Part shown: one piece after another, positions 29,640-38,335 of the stretch
Position numbering within the stretch: the first letter of the stretch is position 1
Layout: each line of letters starts with the position of its first letter
Assembly: GCA_963792525.1 (NCBI GenBank)
Contig: CAWBWK010000002.1
Span: forward strand, 124,001 to 188,000
Direction: 5' to 3'
Origin: Aestuariivirga sp963792525
Lineage (GTDB): Bacteria > Pseudomonadota > Alphaproteobacteria > Rhizobiales > Aestuariivirgaceae
Length of the DNA stretch: 64,000 nt
Position numbers and translations under genes: made by a program
The notes under the pieces: model-generated
Databases searched by the model: none
What the model was told of the DNA's origin: nothing
The model's input: the letters and a program-made list of their open reading frames with translations, nothing else

Positions 29640-29927
29640 CTAGCAAAGCTGGTCTTCGCGTGCATCTGATTTTTCTGTCACATCCTCGTAGAGCAGGCGT
29701 GCAGTGGTTGCAGGGCCGCGTCGCTCGGCCTCGCCCAAAACCTTGATCGCCCTGACGGTTGATCCGATCACCACGGTCAGCACATCATCAGGCCTGACAC
29801 TATGGTGGGCCTTTGAAACCTTTTGGCGATTGAGCCTGACGCGCCCTTCATCAATCAGCCGGATCGCATCGCTGCGATGCTTCACAAAGCGCGCGTAGAC
29901 CAGCCACTTGTCGATGCGTTGACTCAG
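29640..29927 (-). CDS. S4-domain RNA-binding protein (Hsp15-like), probable CTG start
   Basis: Read from 29927 the protein begins MSQRIDKWLVYARFVKHRSD, a full S4 domain like the ribosome-associated heat-shock protein Hsp15, then RLNRQKVSKAHHSVRPDD. No ATG, GTG or TTG exists in frame at the right place: the GTG at 29885 would cut off the first helix. The CTG at 29927 follows GAAAGG by 9 bases and overlaps the helicase TGA (AGCTGAG), which fits translational coupling. It should bind RNA, perhaps stalled 50S subunits (family knowledge). Confidence 0.8.
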   Translation of the reverse strand: MSQRIDKWLVYARFVKHRSDAIRLIDEGRVRLNRQKVSKAHHSVRPDDVLTVVIGSTVRAIKVLGEAERRGPATTARLLYEDVTEKSDAREDQLC

Positions 29928-32900
29928 CTTGATGGACCTTTCATCTGCTCCTTGAGAGCCAGCAGTGCTGCGAATGGTGACAGCGGATCGGGTGCGCGTT
30001 CACGCTTTTCAGGACGGGGCCCGCGCTCGAATTTGCCATCCGGCCTGCCATCAGACTTGTCACGATGTTTGCCGCCCCGTTTGTGGTCGTGCTTGCGACC
30101 GTTGCCACCTTCAGCATCGGGCTTTCTGAATTCGCGGCGTGGCTTGCGCTCAGCTGGAGCTTCACCTTCAACACGTGGTTTTCTCTCAGCCCTTTCAGGC
30201 CGCCTTTCAGGCCGCTTGTGCTGATGGCGGAAGGGGCCTGTGTCCTTGGGCCACCATACCGTGACTTCGATTATCTCGGCTTCAGCCGGCGCGGCCGCTT
30301 CAACAGCTGCCTCTAAAGGAGCTTCAACAGGAATTTCCGTTGCAGCAGCGTCACTTACAGGCGCTTCCTCAACTGCTGCGGGCTCTTCATCAGATGCTTG
30401 AACGTCTTCAACCACTGCTTCAACAGCTTCAAGTGCCACTTCAACGACAGGTGCTGCAACAACAGGTGCCACCTTCGGCATCGTCTTTTTCTGCGAGCGG
30501 AAGCCGAGGCTTTCGAGAATCTTTTCAAACTCTTCGCCGGAACAACCAACAAGTGACATCATGTCAGAGATAACAGTAAAGCCACCACCTTCAATCGAAC
30601 CTTGCGGGCGGCTTTCCTCCGGAATGCGCGGCTTCCAGAACACGCGGTCGCGGATCAAATCTGACAGGCGCTCCAGCATGTCAACGCGCACAGCACGATT
30701 GCCACAGAGGCGGTAGCCGCAGACATCGTAAAAGCCTGGAGGTGCGGCAACATCAGCCACAACTGATGTGAGGCCATTGGCAGGCCCTGCAGCAATTTCG
30801 GATTTCTTTTGTTCAAGATGCCAGAGCAGCAATCGCAGATCGGTTGCGGCTGGCTTCAACAAGGCTGGCAAAAATACTGTGACCGCCCCAAAGCGCACGC
30901 CGTGCACACGAAGCTTGGCGCGATCATCTTGCGACAGGCCTTTGACTTCAGCGGTCACCTGCTCGCGTGGCAGCACGCCAAACTGCTCCGACAAGCGAAA
31001 GGCCAGGCCCCGCGCCATGCCTTCAAGACCCTCAGCAGCTTCAAGCTTGATCAGTGGTTCCAGCAGACTGCCGATATGACGCTCAACAAATTTCGAAAGC
31101 CTGGCATGCACTTCATCACGCTCGCTCGCTTGCAGCACATCATCGGCAACGACTTCAACACGCGGGCGATAACGCGCATCGCCTGCCTCAAGCTTGCCCA
31201 CGGCATGGGTCTGCCATGTGATGTTGCCATCACGCGTCAGTTTCAAGTCCGTATCCGCCGTCATCGCAAGCGCCTTGGCGCGTGCAGCGACTTCAACAGC
31301 CAACGCTTGCTGCGCAGCCGCCTTCATCACGCGACCGTCGCCTGCTACGATTGATGCATCGGGAAGGAAGCTCAGCCCCCTGATACGCCCCACAAATTCG
31401 CCCTCGACATGGATGGCGCCATCATCTTCAACGCTCGTCATCAACCCTTCCTTCTTGGACAGACGACGTAACACTACACTGGTTTTGCGGTCAATGAAAC
31501 GCTGCGTTAGCTGTTCGTGTAAAATGTCTGAAAGCCGGTCTTCGATCTCCTTGGCGCGGGCCTGCCAGAAAGTTGGGGCCTCCAGCCAGTCCGGACGGTT
31601 CGCGATAAAGGTCCAGGTCCGCACATGGCTGATCCGCGTTGAGAGTGCATCAATGCCGCCGTCACCATTGTCACAATAGTTGAGCTGCTTGGCAAACCAG
31701 TCCTCGGGGATATGACCACGTCCCGTTTGCAAATGCGTGATGACGCGACCCACCAGATGTGCGTGTTCGGCAGGCGAAATGTTGCGATAATCAGGAATTT
31801 GGCAGGCTTCCCAGGCGCGCTCGACATCGCGGCGCGACGATACCAGGTTGAAGATCGAGGCATCGCGGTTGACCGATTCCAGTGCGAGCACATCAGCTGC
31901 GTTTTGTGCGCGTGTCAGTCCCTCTTGGGTCGGGAGATGGCCCAGAGATTTGCGCAACTGGTCCAGCGAGCGAAAGTCGAGATCACGATTGCGCCACTGC
32001 AAGGTCTTCACACTGTCGAAATGGTGGTTCTCAAGTCGGTCAATGGTTTCCTGCTCAAACGGCTCAGCCTCCCCCGACACACCAAATGTGCCATCATTTA
32101 AATGGCGACCAGCGCGCCCTGCGATCTGTCCAAGTTCTGCTGGATTCAAGTTGCGAAACTGGAAGCCATCAAATTTCCGCGTTGCTGCAAAGGCCACATG
32201 ATCGACATCCATGTTGAGGCCCATGCCAATCGCATCGGTTGCGACGAGATAATTGACATCACCTGATTGATAGAGGGCAACTTGCGCATTGCGGGTCTTG
32301 GGCGACAATGACCCCATGACAACAGCAGCCCCGCCACGCTGGCGACGAACCAGCTCTGCTACCGCGTAAACCATCTCGGTTGTGAACGCGACAATCGCTG
32401 AGCGTGGTGGCAGGCGGGTGAGTTTCTTCTGCCCTGCGTATGTGAGCTTCGACAGGCGCGGTCGCTGGATGAAGGTGGTGCCCGGCAAAAGCTTTTCCAA
32501 AATGCCACGCATGGTGCCGGAACCCAGCAGCAATGTTTCGTCAAAGCCGCGGCGATTGAGAATACGATCCGTGAAAATGTGACCACGCTCGAAATCCTGT
32601 GCGAGCTGCACTTCATCAATGGCGACGAAAGGCACCTTCACATCGGCAGGCATGGCCTCAACAGTTGCTACCCAATAGCGGGGCTGTGCGGGAATGATCC
32701 GCTCTTCGCCTGTAACCAATGCCACTGCATGATCGCCAGCAATCGCGCGCACCCGGTCATAAACCTCGCGCGCCAGCAACCGAAGCGGAAGACCGATCAT
32801 CCCGCCGCCATGCCCTAGCATGCGCTCAACAGCATAATGCGTCTTACCAGTATTAGTGGGGCCGAGAACGGCAGTGACGGGACGGCTTTGACGATCAGGT

Positions 32901-32932
32901 CGATCAGGGCGTTGGTTCGGCATTGCTGGCAT
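29924..32932 (-). CDS. Suv3-like DEAD/DEAH-box RNA helicase
   Basis: 1002 residues. Walker A is GPTNTGKTHYAVERM (about 25-39), motif II is AIDEVQLAQDFE, and the helicase C domain has ATDAIGMGLNMDVDHVAFAA and motif VI QIAGRAGR. This is the Suv3/MgpS-like family, related to the mitochondrial degradosome helicase. The C-terminal 170 residues are disordered, first Ala/Glu/Val-rich and acidic, then Arg/Lys/Pro-rich, a likely RNA-binding tail. It is upstream of the S4 protein with overlapping stop/start, which supports a shared RNA-related function. Confidence 0.9.
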   Translation of the reverse strand: MPAMPNQRPDRPDRQSRPVTAVLGPTNTGKTHYAVERMLGHGGGMIGLPLRLLAREVYDRVRAIAGDHAVALVTGEERIIPAQPRYWVATVEAMPADVKVPFVAIDEVQLAQDFERGHIFTDRILNRRGFDETLLLGSGTMRGILEKLLPGTTFIQRPRLSKLTYAGQKKLTRLPPRSAIVAFTTEMVYAVAELVRRQRGGAAVVMGSLSPKTRNAQVALYQSGDVNYLVATDAIGMGLNMDVDHVAFAATRKFDGFQFRNLNPAELGQIAGRAGRHLNDGTFGVSGEAEPFEQETIDRLENHHFDSVKTLQWRNRDLDFRSLDQLRKSLGHLPTQEGLTRAQNAADVLALESVNRDASIFNLVSSRRDVERAWEACQIPDYRNISPAEHAHLVGRVITHLQTGRGHIPEDWFAKQLNYCDNGDGGIDALSTRISHVRTWTFIANRPDWLEAPTFWQARAKEIEDRLSDILHEQLTQRFIDRKTSVVLRRLSKKEGLMTSVEDDGAIHVEGEFVGRIRGLSFLPDASIVAGDGRVMKAAAQQALAVEVAARAKALAMTADTDLKLTRDGNITWQTHAVGKLEAGDARYRPRVEVVADDVLQASERDEVHARLSKFVERHIGSLLEPLIKLEAAEGLEGMARGLAFRLSEQFGVLPREQVTAEVKGLSQDDRAKLRVHGVRFGAVTVFLPALLKPAATDLRLLLWHLEQKKSEIAAGPANGLTSVVADVAAPPGFYDVCGYRLCGNRAVRVDMLERLSDLIRDRVFWKPRIPEESRPQGSIEGGGFTVISDMMSLVGCSGEEFEKILESLGFRSQKKTMPKVAPVVAAPVVEVALEAVEAVVEDVQASDEEPAAVEEAPVSDAAATEIPVEAPLEAAVEAAAPAEAEIIEVTVWWPKDTGPFRHQHKRPERRPERAERKPRVEGEAPAERKPRREFRKPDAEGGNGRKHDHKRGGKHRDKSDGRPDGKFERGPRPEKRERAPDPLSPFAALLALKEQMKGPSS

Positions 32933-32969
32933 TATGGGGCAAGTGCTGCGTCACCTGCAACTTTTCTTG

Positions 32970-33887
32970 TCAGCCAGTTGAGAGATTGATCTGCATAAAT
33001 TCGGATGGCCTGGCTGACGCTTTGCAGGCAGTGTCCAAGGCGGAGAAATCGACCGCTGGCTTTTTGATCATGAATTTCTTCATGGGCACTTCAACGCGCG
33101 TGGTAGTGTCTACCTCGTAGACAAGCTTGACTGCAGGATAGATTTGCAGTGCCGGCCCCGACACTTCGACCTTCTCGCAATTCCTTTCCTTGGCTGCTGC
33201 GGTGATCATCTTGGGCAAGCGCCAGAGCGCGGCGTCGAGAATTGTCTGTGTGCTCCAGATCAATCCGGCAGCAAGGCACCCGATTGCAACACTTACAAAC
33301 AGGCGGCCTGATCGCGGCGGTGTCGCACCTAGAAAGGCTTCGACGCTTCCAGTATTTTCTTTCCAGCCATTGATCATCGACAGCGGCAAAATTTCCTTAT
33401 GCTGCAGCGAGGCAATCAACACGCCGAGGAGATGCAGCCCGACGAGAACCAGGGCCAGGTTTGCGCTCCAGCCATGAATGAGTTCTGTCGTTTCATTTCC
33501 CCACAAGAATGTGGTGCGCATCAACAATCCAGAAATTGCTGTCACAGCGATGCACATGAGAAGCAACATGACCATCGCTCCACCGGCGGGATTATGACCG
33601 AGATAACGCGGCGGGTTCCCGCGGAGGATCGCGCCGAGGTATTGGAGGATAAATGACGGAGAGCGAACGAAATTTGCAAAACGCGCGCTCTCCGGCCCCA
33701 TCAGGCCCCACACAAGCCTGAACAGTAAAAGGCAGATCACAATCTTTCCCGCACCTTCATGGATGCGAGTCTCGCCCACTTCAAACCAGGCAACGAGAAA
33801 CGCTGCTGAAAAGCTCCAGTGGAAAACGCGGATAAGCGGATCCCATATCCACTGGCCCCCAGACTCTTGATCGGCCTGATTACGCAT
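32970..33887 (-). CDS. Cytochrome b561 family di-heme membrane protein
   Basis: 305 residues with four main transmembrane helices in the N-terminal part and a fifth near residue 200. Heme-ligand histidines are visible in DPLIRVFHWSFSAAFLV, HEGAGKIVICLLLFRLVWG and LIHGWSANLALVLVGLHLLG. The family carries electrons between quinol or soluble donors and other redox proteins. The last 90 residues extend into the periplasm. Its ATG overlaps the TGA of the PepSY gene by one base, a pairing seen often for b561 and PepSY/cytochrome proteins. Confidence 0.87.
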   Translation of the reverse strand: MRNQADQESGGQWIWDPLIRVFHWSFSAAFLVAWFEVGETRIHEGAGKIVICLLLFRLVWGLMGPESARFANFVRSPSFILQYLGAILRGNPPRYLGHNPAGGAMVMLLLMCIAVTAISGLLMRTTFLWGNETTELIHGWSANLALVLVGLHLLGVLIASLQHKEILPLSMINGWKENTGSVEAFLGATPPRSGRLFVSVAIGCLAAGLIWSTQTILDAALWRLPKMITAAAKERNCEKVEVSGPALQIYPAVKLVYEVDTTTRVEVPMKKFMIKKPAVDFSALDTACKASARPSEFMQINLSTG

Positions 33888-34153
33888 CAGCCTTCTTTTT
33901 TGACCTTGACGATTTCAAGTGTGGTTGGGTGTATATAGACTTCGAATTGCGAACCGTCGGCGTTGGTGCCCTTGGCTTCATAGCAGCCATCTTCAACGTC
34001 CATTTTCTTGATGTCGGTATAGCCCGCCTTCATCGCCACTTCCTTGGCCGCGGCAATCGGCTTCTTCTCAGTGACGTCCTTGCAAAGGTCTTCGGCAAAG
34101 ACAGGTGAAGCGTCAAGAACGGCGAACACGGCCAGTGCTGCAATTATTTTCAT
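33887..34153 (-). CDS. PepSY domain periplasmic protein
   Basis: 88 residues: signal peptide MKIIAALAVFAVLDASPVFA, then a single PepSY domain (AAAKEVAMKAGYTDIKKMDV, GSQFEVYIHPTTLEIVKVKK). PepSY proteins often accompany membrane cytochromes and are proposed to inhibit proteases or bind ligands. One-base overlap with the cytochrome b561 gene (TGATG) shows a coupled pair. Confidence 0.85.
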   Translation of the reverse strand: MKIIAALAVFAVLDASPVFAEDLCKDVTEKKPIAAAKEVAMKAGYTDIKKMDVEDGCYEAKGTNADGSQFEVYIHPTTLEIVKVKKEG

Positions 34154-34280
34154 TATTCAACTCTCCCATTTGAAATTGTCGCGATGTGCGAGAGCGTTAA
34201 TTTGCATTTACCAGGCTAACAGGAAGCTGACTCGCTCTGTGCCGTTCCGGGACAGGCCATTCACCTGAGGATTCAAGCAC

Positions 34281-34570
34281 GAACGCAAAGGGCCCGAATC
34301 ACTGTTTGCGAGATTTTCTATTTTTGTTCACGCTCGATTGTAGGGCATTTGAGCGAAGTTGGAAATTGGGGGCCAGCACGATTGCGCGTAAAGTCACAAA
34401 ATCGGGTCCTTGCCGTTAACGACTTCTGCCCAAAGATTAACCAGGAATGAATCCGAACGCCTTGATTTGACTCAAGAAATTTAGAAAGCGTTCCAGACGG
34501 GAACGTTTCGCGCCCGAATCGCTATACGGCTGATTTTCGTTTTTTGTTCACGCCATCGGTTGTGGATTTT
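34281..34570. repeat. Imperfect direct repeat, two 70-base copies
   Basis: 34281-34350 and 34501-34570 align without gaps over the first 50 bases. Both begin GAACG, then share GCCCGAATC, GATTTTC and the ten bases TTTTTGTTCA followed by CGC. The copies are exactly 220 bases apart in a non-coding region. Confidence 0.6.
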
Positions 34571-34669
34571 TGCCCCTGGCCTACCAGCGTCCCGGAAACG
34601 GGCAGGGCGATTGGGTAATATCGGCCTGTAAAGCTTAACGGCTTGTCCCAAATTGAATTTTGCGACACT

Positions 34670-34691
34670 TGCGTGATACCTGCGTGATACC
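34670..34691. repeat. 11-base tandem duplication
   Basis: TGCGTGATACC occurs twice back to back (34670-34680 and 34681-34691), about 45 bases upstream of the proposed rpmB -35 element. Confidence 0.7.
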
Positions 34692-34734
34692 TGATTGGCA
34701 TCGAGATCAATCCTGGCCTTACGGATTCCAATGC

Positions 34735-34763
34735 TTGACCTCTTCCCCAAGCGAAGCTATGGA
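34735..34763 (+). promoter_or_regulatory. Candidate rpmB promoter
   Basis: TTGACC (34735-34740), 17 bases, TATGGA (34758-34763). The distance to the rpmB start codon at 34819 is about 50 bases, a normal leader length. Confidence 0.45.
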
Positions 34764-34818
34764 CAACCCAACTTCGCCGGAACTCAAGGTTCTGGCATCT
34801 TTTCTTTGGAGATAACAT

Positions 34819-35115
34819 ATGTCACGCCGCTGCGAATTTTTGGGCAAGACCTGGCAATCTGGCCATAAGGTCAGCCACGCCAACAACAAGACCAAGACGC
34901 GCTTCATGCCGAACCTGTGCGATGTGACGCTGATTTCGGATGCCTTGGGCAATTCCTACAAGTTCCGTATTTCAGCTCATGCGCTGAAGTCGGTCGAGCA
35001 CCGCGGCGGTCTTGATAGCTACCTCCTGAAGGCCAGCAATGATGAGCTGTCTTTGAAGGCGCGAAAGCTGAAGAAGTCGATTTCGAAAAAGCTTGAAGTT
35101 GCCAAGGCAGCTTGA
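34819..35115 (+). CDS. rpmB: 50S ribosomal protein L28
   Basis: 98 residues starting MSRRCEFLGKTWQSGHKVSH with the typical ANNKTKTRFMPNL and a C-terminal basic extension usual for alphaproteobacterial L28. A TTTGGAGA ribosome-binding site precedes the ATG, and an intrinsic terminator follows at 35136-35165, so it is a single-gene transcript. Confidence 0.97.
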   Translation: MSRRCEFLGKTWQSGHKVSHANNKTKTRFMPNLCDVTLISDALGNSYKFRISAHALKSVEHRGGLDSYLLKASNDELSLKARKLKKSISKKLEVAKAA

Positions 35116-35135
35116 GTTTTTTCAGACCAGTTTCA

Positions 35136-35165
35136 AAAGCCGCTCCTGATCGGGCGGCTTTTTTG
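35136..35165 (+). terminator. Rho-independent terminator of rpmB
   Basis: AAGCCGC, a 10-base loop, GCGGCTT, then a T-run, 20 bases after the stop codon. Confidence 0.88.
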
Positions 35166-35176
35166 TTATGTAAAGC

Positions 35177-35818
35177 GTGATGGAACCCAAACGCCACTCA
35201 CCAAAAGCAGCCCGCGATGGTCGTCCGCGTATCCATGCGAGTGTTACGCATCGCGATTGCAGCTTTGGTCTGTTCACCGAAATTGGTGAACGTGTGCAAC
35301 TCGCCGAGAGCACCGTGGGTGACTACAGCTACATCGAGCGCCACGCTGAAGCGATTTACACCGACATTGGCAAGTTCTGCGCGATTGCTGCAAATGTCCG
35401 CCTCAATGCGCTCAACCACCCGATGGAGCGCGCCTCACAACACAAGATCACGTATAGGCCGAATGAATATTTTGTGGCTGCAAAGGTCGACAAGGATTTC
35501 CGCGCGCGCCGCCAAACAGCGCGTGTGGTGATCGGTCATGATGTGTGGATCGGGCACGGTGCGATTGTGCTGCCCGGTGTTTCGATTGGCCATGGCGCAG
35601 TAGTGGCTGCAGGTGCGGTCGTTACAAAAAACGTCGCGCCCTATTCAATCGTTGCAGGTGTGCCAGCACGCCACATCAAATGGCGTTTTGCAAAATTGCT
35701 CCGTGAACGGATGATCAGGCTTGCGTGGTGGGACTGGGAGCATGACCAACTCGCCGCCGCCATCACCGACATGCAGCAGCTAACGGCGAAAGCATTTGTC
35801 GAGAAGTATGCGGAGTAG
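35177..35818 (+). CDS. Left-handed beta-helix acetyltransferase of the phosphonate-metabolism type (TIGR03308-like)
   Basis: 213 residues of hexapeptide repeats. The order of blocks fits TIGR03308, a transferase normally found in phosphonate (phn) operons: FTEIGERVQLAESTVGDYSY, IGKFCAIAANVRLNALNHPM, VVIGHDVWIGHGAIVLPGVS, VAPYSIVAGVPARHIKWRF and LAWWDWEHDQL. The catalytic His is in NHPM. It would acetylate an amino compound with acetyl-CoA, but no phn gene is nearby, so the substrate is open. Homologues are often mislabelled chloramphenicol acetyltransferase. The start may be the second ATG at 35180. Confidence 0.82.
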   Translation: MMEPKRHSPKAARDGRPRIHASVTHRDCSFGLFTEIGERVQLAESTVGDYSYIERHAEAIYTDIGKFCAIAANVRLNALNHPMERASQHKITYRPNEYFVAAKVDKDFRARRQTARVVIGHDVWIGHGAIVLPGVSIGHGAVVAAGAVVTKNVAPYSIVAGVPARHIKWRFAKLLRERMIRLAWWDWEHDQLAAAITDMQQLTAKAFVEKYAE

Positions 35819-35820
35819 CG

Positions 35821-36933
35821 TTACGCCACTTTCTGCAGCGCCTTCAAGACAGCTTCGCCCATTTGCGTGGTGTTGGCGTTGGCTGGCGCATCGTTTGAGG
35901 CGATGTCCTTGGTGCGTAGGCCTTGGGCCAGCACGTCGGAAATCGCGCCGTCAAGCTTGTCGGCCCACTCACCAAGTCCCAGCGAATACCGAAGCGCCAT
36001 GCCGAAGCTTGCGATCATAGCAATCGGATTTGCTGCACCGGTGCCTGTGATATCAGGTGCAGACCCATGCACCGGTTCATAGAGCGATTTGCGGCGGTTG
36101 GTCTCTGGATCGGGTGCCCCAAGTGAGGCCGAAGGCAACATGCCGAGCGAGCCAGTGAGCATCGCAGCCACATCCGAGAGCACATCGCCAAACAGATTGT
36201 CGGTGACGATCACATCGTACTGCTTTGGCCAACGCACCAGCTGCATCGCGCAATTGTCGGCCAATACATGCTCAAGCTGCGCTGCTGGATATTCGTCCTT
36301 GTGAATGCGCGTGACGATCTCGTTCCACAAAACACCTGTCTTCATCACGTTGCGTTTTTCAGCTGAGGACACCTTGTTCTTGCGGGTCTTGGCGAGATCA
36401 AACGCCACGCGCGCAATGCGCTCGATTTCAAACGTGTCATAGACTTGCGTATCGATACCGCGCTTCTGGCCATTGCCGAGATCAGTGATGGTCTTCGGTT
36501 CGCCAAAATAAACACCACCCGTGAGTTCACGCACGATGAGGATATCGAGGCCCTCAACCACCTCCTGTTTCAGTGACGATGCATTGGCAAGTGCGGGATA
36601 ACAAATGGCGGGGCGCAAATTGGCAAACAGACCAAGATCTTTCCTGAGGCGCAGAAGCCCTGCCTCGGGGCGCACATCATAAGGCACCTTCTCCCACTTC
36701 GGACCGCCAACTGCGCCAAACAGCACGGCATCAGAAGCCATCGCGCGCGCCATGTGCTCATCCGAAATCGCAAGCCCATGTGCATCATAAGCCGAGCCAC
36801 CAACAAGCCCGCGATCAATTTCAAACTTGGCAATGCCTTGCCTGGAAAACCACGCGATCAGCTTTTCAACTTCAGCCATGACCTCAGGGCCAATGCCATC
36901 ACCAGGGAGAAGGAAGAGATTGTAAGAGGTCAT
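35821..36933 (-). CDS. leuB: 3-isopropylmalate dehydrogenase
   Basis: Oxidative decarboxylation step of leucine synthesis, NAD-dependent. Start ATG 36933 (MTSYNLFLLPGDGIGPEVMA). Motifs: RELTGGVYFG, DNLFGDVLSDVAAMLTGSLG, and the adenine-binding VHGSAPDITG. 370 residues, full length. Convergent with the acetyltransferase gene with 2 bases between stop codons. A longer frame to 36996 is not needed. Confidence 0.97.
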   Translation of the reverse strand: MTSYNLFLLPGDGIGPEVMAEVEKLIAWFSRQGIAKFEIDRGLVGGSAYDAHGLAISDEHMARAMASDAVLFGAVGGPKWEKVPYDVRPEAGLLRLRKDLGLFANLRPAICYPALANASSLKQEVVEGLDILIVRELTGGVYFGEPKTITDLGNGQKRGIDTQVYDTFEIERIARVAFDLAKTRKNKVSSAEKRNVMKTGVLWNEIVTRIHKDEYPAAQLEHVLADNCAMQLVRWPKQYDVIVTDNLFGDVLSDVAAMLTGSLGMLPSASLGAPDPETNRRKSLYEPVHGSAPDITGTGAANPIAMIASFGMALRYSLGLGEWADKLDGAISDVLAQGLRTKDIASNDAPANANTTQMGEAVLKALQKVA

Positions 36934-37023
36934 GAAAAACTCGCGCGTGAAGTTGATTGTTGGCGGTTCCCTAGCGGCTGGAGTGCTGATTGGCAATTGT
37001 GTAAGCTGTCTTATATTTGGTCC

Positions 37024-37105
37024 GTCATCCCCGCGAAAGCGGGGACCCAGACTATCAGCTACTTAGTGTCTTAAAAGTCTGGGTTCCCGCTTTCGCGGGA
37101 ATGAC
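37024..37105. repeat. Palindromic intergenic repeat with two GAAA/TTTC-loop hairpins
   Basis: Left arm 37024-37051 (GTCATCCCCGCGAAAGCGGG and the following GACCCAGA) and right arm 37078-37105 (its near-perfect complement) around a 26-base centre. Each arm also folds on itself as CCCCGC-GAAA-GCGGGG or its counterpart. This CCCGCGAAAGCGGG element is a common intergenic repeat in Proteobacteria and sits between leuB and the antitoxin relic. Confidence 0.85.
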
Positions 37106-37123
37106 GTCAGAGAGGGTTTAGAA

Positions 37124-37332
37124 GTGTTAGTCGTCGACTTATCGCCTGAAGCAGAGAAACAACTTGAAGAGATCGCCATCTCAACTGGCCGCACCGAAGA
37201 ATTCCATGTCCGCAAAGCCATTCTCAACTATCTGGAAGACTCGAAGATCAAAATTTCGCAGATGACGCATTTGAAAAGTTCTACAGCACTGGCGGTAAGA
37301 CGTATTCGCTTGAACTAATCTTAAGTGAGTAA
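37124..37332 (+). pseudogene. Frameshifted ribbon-helix-helix antitoxin relic
   Basis: From GTG 37124 the first 43 codons give an intact RHH domain (DLSPEAEKQLEEIAISTGRT, HVRKAILNYLED). Near 37250 the frame is lost: the original frame continues only as unrelated residues to 37318. The neighbouring frame from 37252 to 37332 gives NFADDAFEKFYSTGG then KTYSLELI, the usual C-terminal toxin-wrapping tail of RelB/ParD-like antitoxins. One base has therefore been lost. No toxin gene follows, so this is a decayed toxin-antitoxin locus. Confidence 0.7.
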
Positions 37333-37363
37333 GGTGAGCCTAGTAGACAGTCTTTCTTGCTAG

Positions 37364-38335
37364 TCACTCCTGATACGGAATCGAGCTAGTGGTGACTTCG
37401 ATGTTGCCGCGTCTAGAGTTGGTTAGGAAGGCTTCCAATCCAAAAGCCCTTTCAAATTGCATAGCGCCGGGCCCCACTATGATCCGCTTGATTGGCAATT
37501 GAGTGTCTCGTTTGAATAACTCAATGTACGGCACAAGCATCTGACCTCTTGTTCTGAATTTGAACGGAGGTGGAGAGGGAACTCCTTCAGGCATTGGCAT
37601 TTTTTGAGTGAAGGCTGCGGCAGCTATTCTAAATTCGTTTTCCTCGGCAAAAGCGCTATGTTTTTGGTAAGGAAGCGTAGATAGCAATGGTTGAAGCAAT
37701 TCTCCGAGATCTGGCGCATTTTCATCTATATCATACAATAGTCGCGCGTTCTGGGGTACTGAAATGGTTCCCAAACTACAAAGTCGATTGAATTCTCTTT
37801 TGAAGTTTGTTTCTGCAATTTTTGATAATGAATCAAATTCGAGATCAGATTCGCGATCGATGTAACGGACATTTCGATAGTCGAATGTCGTATATTTAGT
37901 CTCGTCATGCACCTCGCCGAGCTGGCCAAGAAAGCCAGACTCATCAAATACGATGCAGTATCCCCCTGCCTTTCCATAACTTCGCCATTGACTTAGCAAT
38001 CCATCTGAAACGTGATTGGGTTCGGTGTGCCTGCACAATGATGTGAGGAACAATGGCGACATTTCTTCAAGCGCGATGAATGCAGATTGGAAGAGTTTTT
38101 TTGCTTCGTCCCGCACAAACAAGCTTCGAAGTGTGCTGTCAAATGAGCCAAATCGCATTTCGTCCTCCATTACGAGTTCGGCGATTTCATCCCGAAATAA
38201 CTTTTCTATTCTTGGCCTCAACAGCGATAGTTCAGAGGTGTCGTTGAGGAATCTGAAATGTGTCGCGCGAAGATTTTGGCTTTCGATGATACCCTTTACA
38301 CCTTCAGCCGACGTGTAATGAAACAGCTCAGCCAA
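37364..38335 (-). CDS. DUF2971 family protein, translationally coupled to rlmN
   Basis: 323 residues starting at TTG 38335 (MAELFHYTSAEGVKGIIESQ). The frame can be read further upstream into rlmN, but AAGGAGAG lies 8 bases before this TTG and the TTG overlaps the rlmN stop codon (ATTGGCTGA). The blocks FRFLNDTSELSLLRPRIEKL, FLTSLCRHTEPNHVSDGLLS, WRSYGKAGGYCIVFDESGFL and KRIIVGPGAM define DUF2971, a family of unknown biochemistry scattered in accessory and defence regions. AT-richer than neighbours, which suggests horizontal gain. Confidence 0.8.
   Translation of the reverse strand: MAELFHYTSAEGVKGIIESQNLRATHFRFLNDTSELSLLRPRIEKLFRDEIAELVMEDEMRFGSFDSTLRSLFVRDEAKKLFQSAFIALEEMSPLFLTSLCRHTEPNHVSDGLLSQWRSYGKAGGYCIVFDESGFLGQLGEVHDETKYTTFDYRNVRYIDRESDLEFDSLSKIAETNFKREFNRLCSLGTISVPQNARLLYDIDENAPDLGELLQPLLSTLPYQKHSAFAEENEFRIAAAAFTQKMPMPEGVPSPPPFKFRTRGQMLVPYIELFKRDTQLPIKRIIVGPGAMQFERAFGLEAFLTNSRRGNIEVTTSSIPYQE

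Larger units (their letters stand above)
34154..34734. other. Long intergenic region upstream of rpmB
   Basis: About 580 bases without a credible gene. It holds an imperfect direct repeat (34281-34350 and 34501-34570) exactly 220 bases apart and an 11-base tandem duplication at 34670-34691 (TGCGTGATACC twice). A TTAA-N7-TTACC sequence at 34197-34212 is one mismatch from a CtrA site. No RNA family was recognised. Confidence 0.5.

Noticed and set aside
35177..35818. Chloramphenicol acetyltransferase (resistance)
   Set aside because: The blocks match the TIGR03308 phosphonate-type family rather than known drug acetyltransferases.
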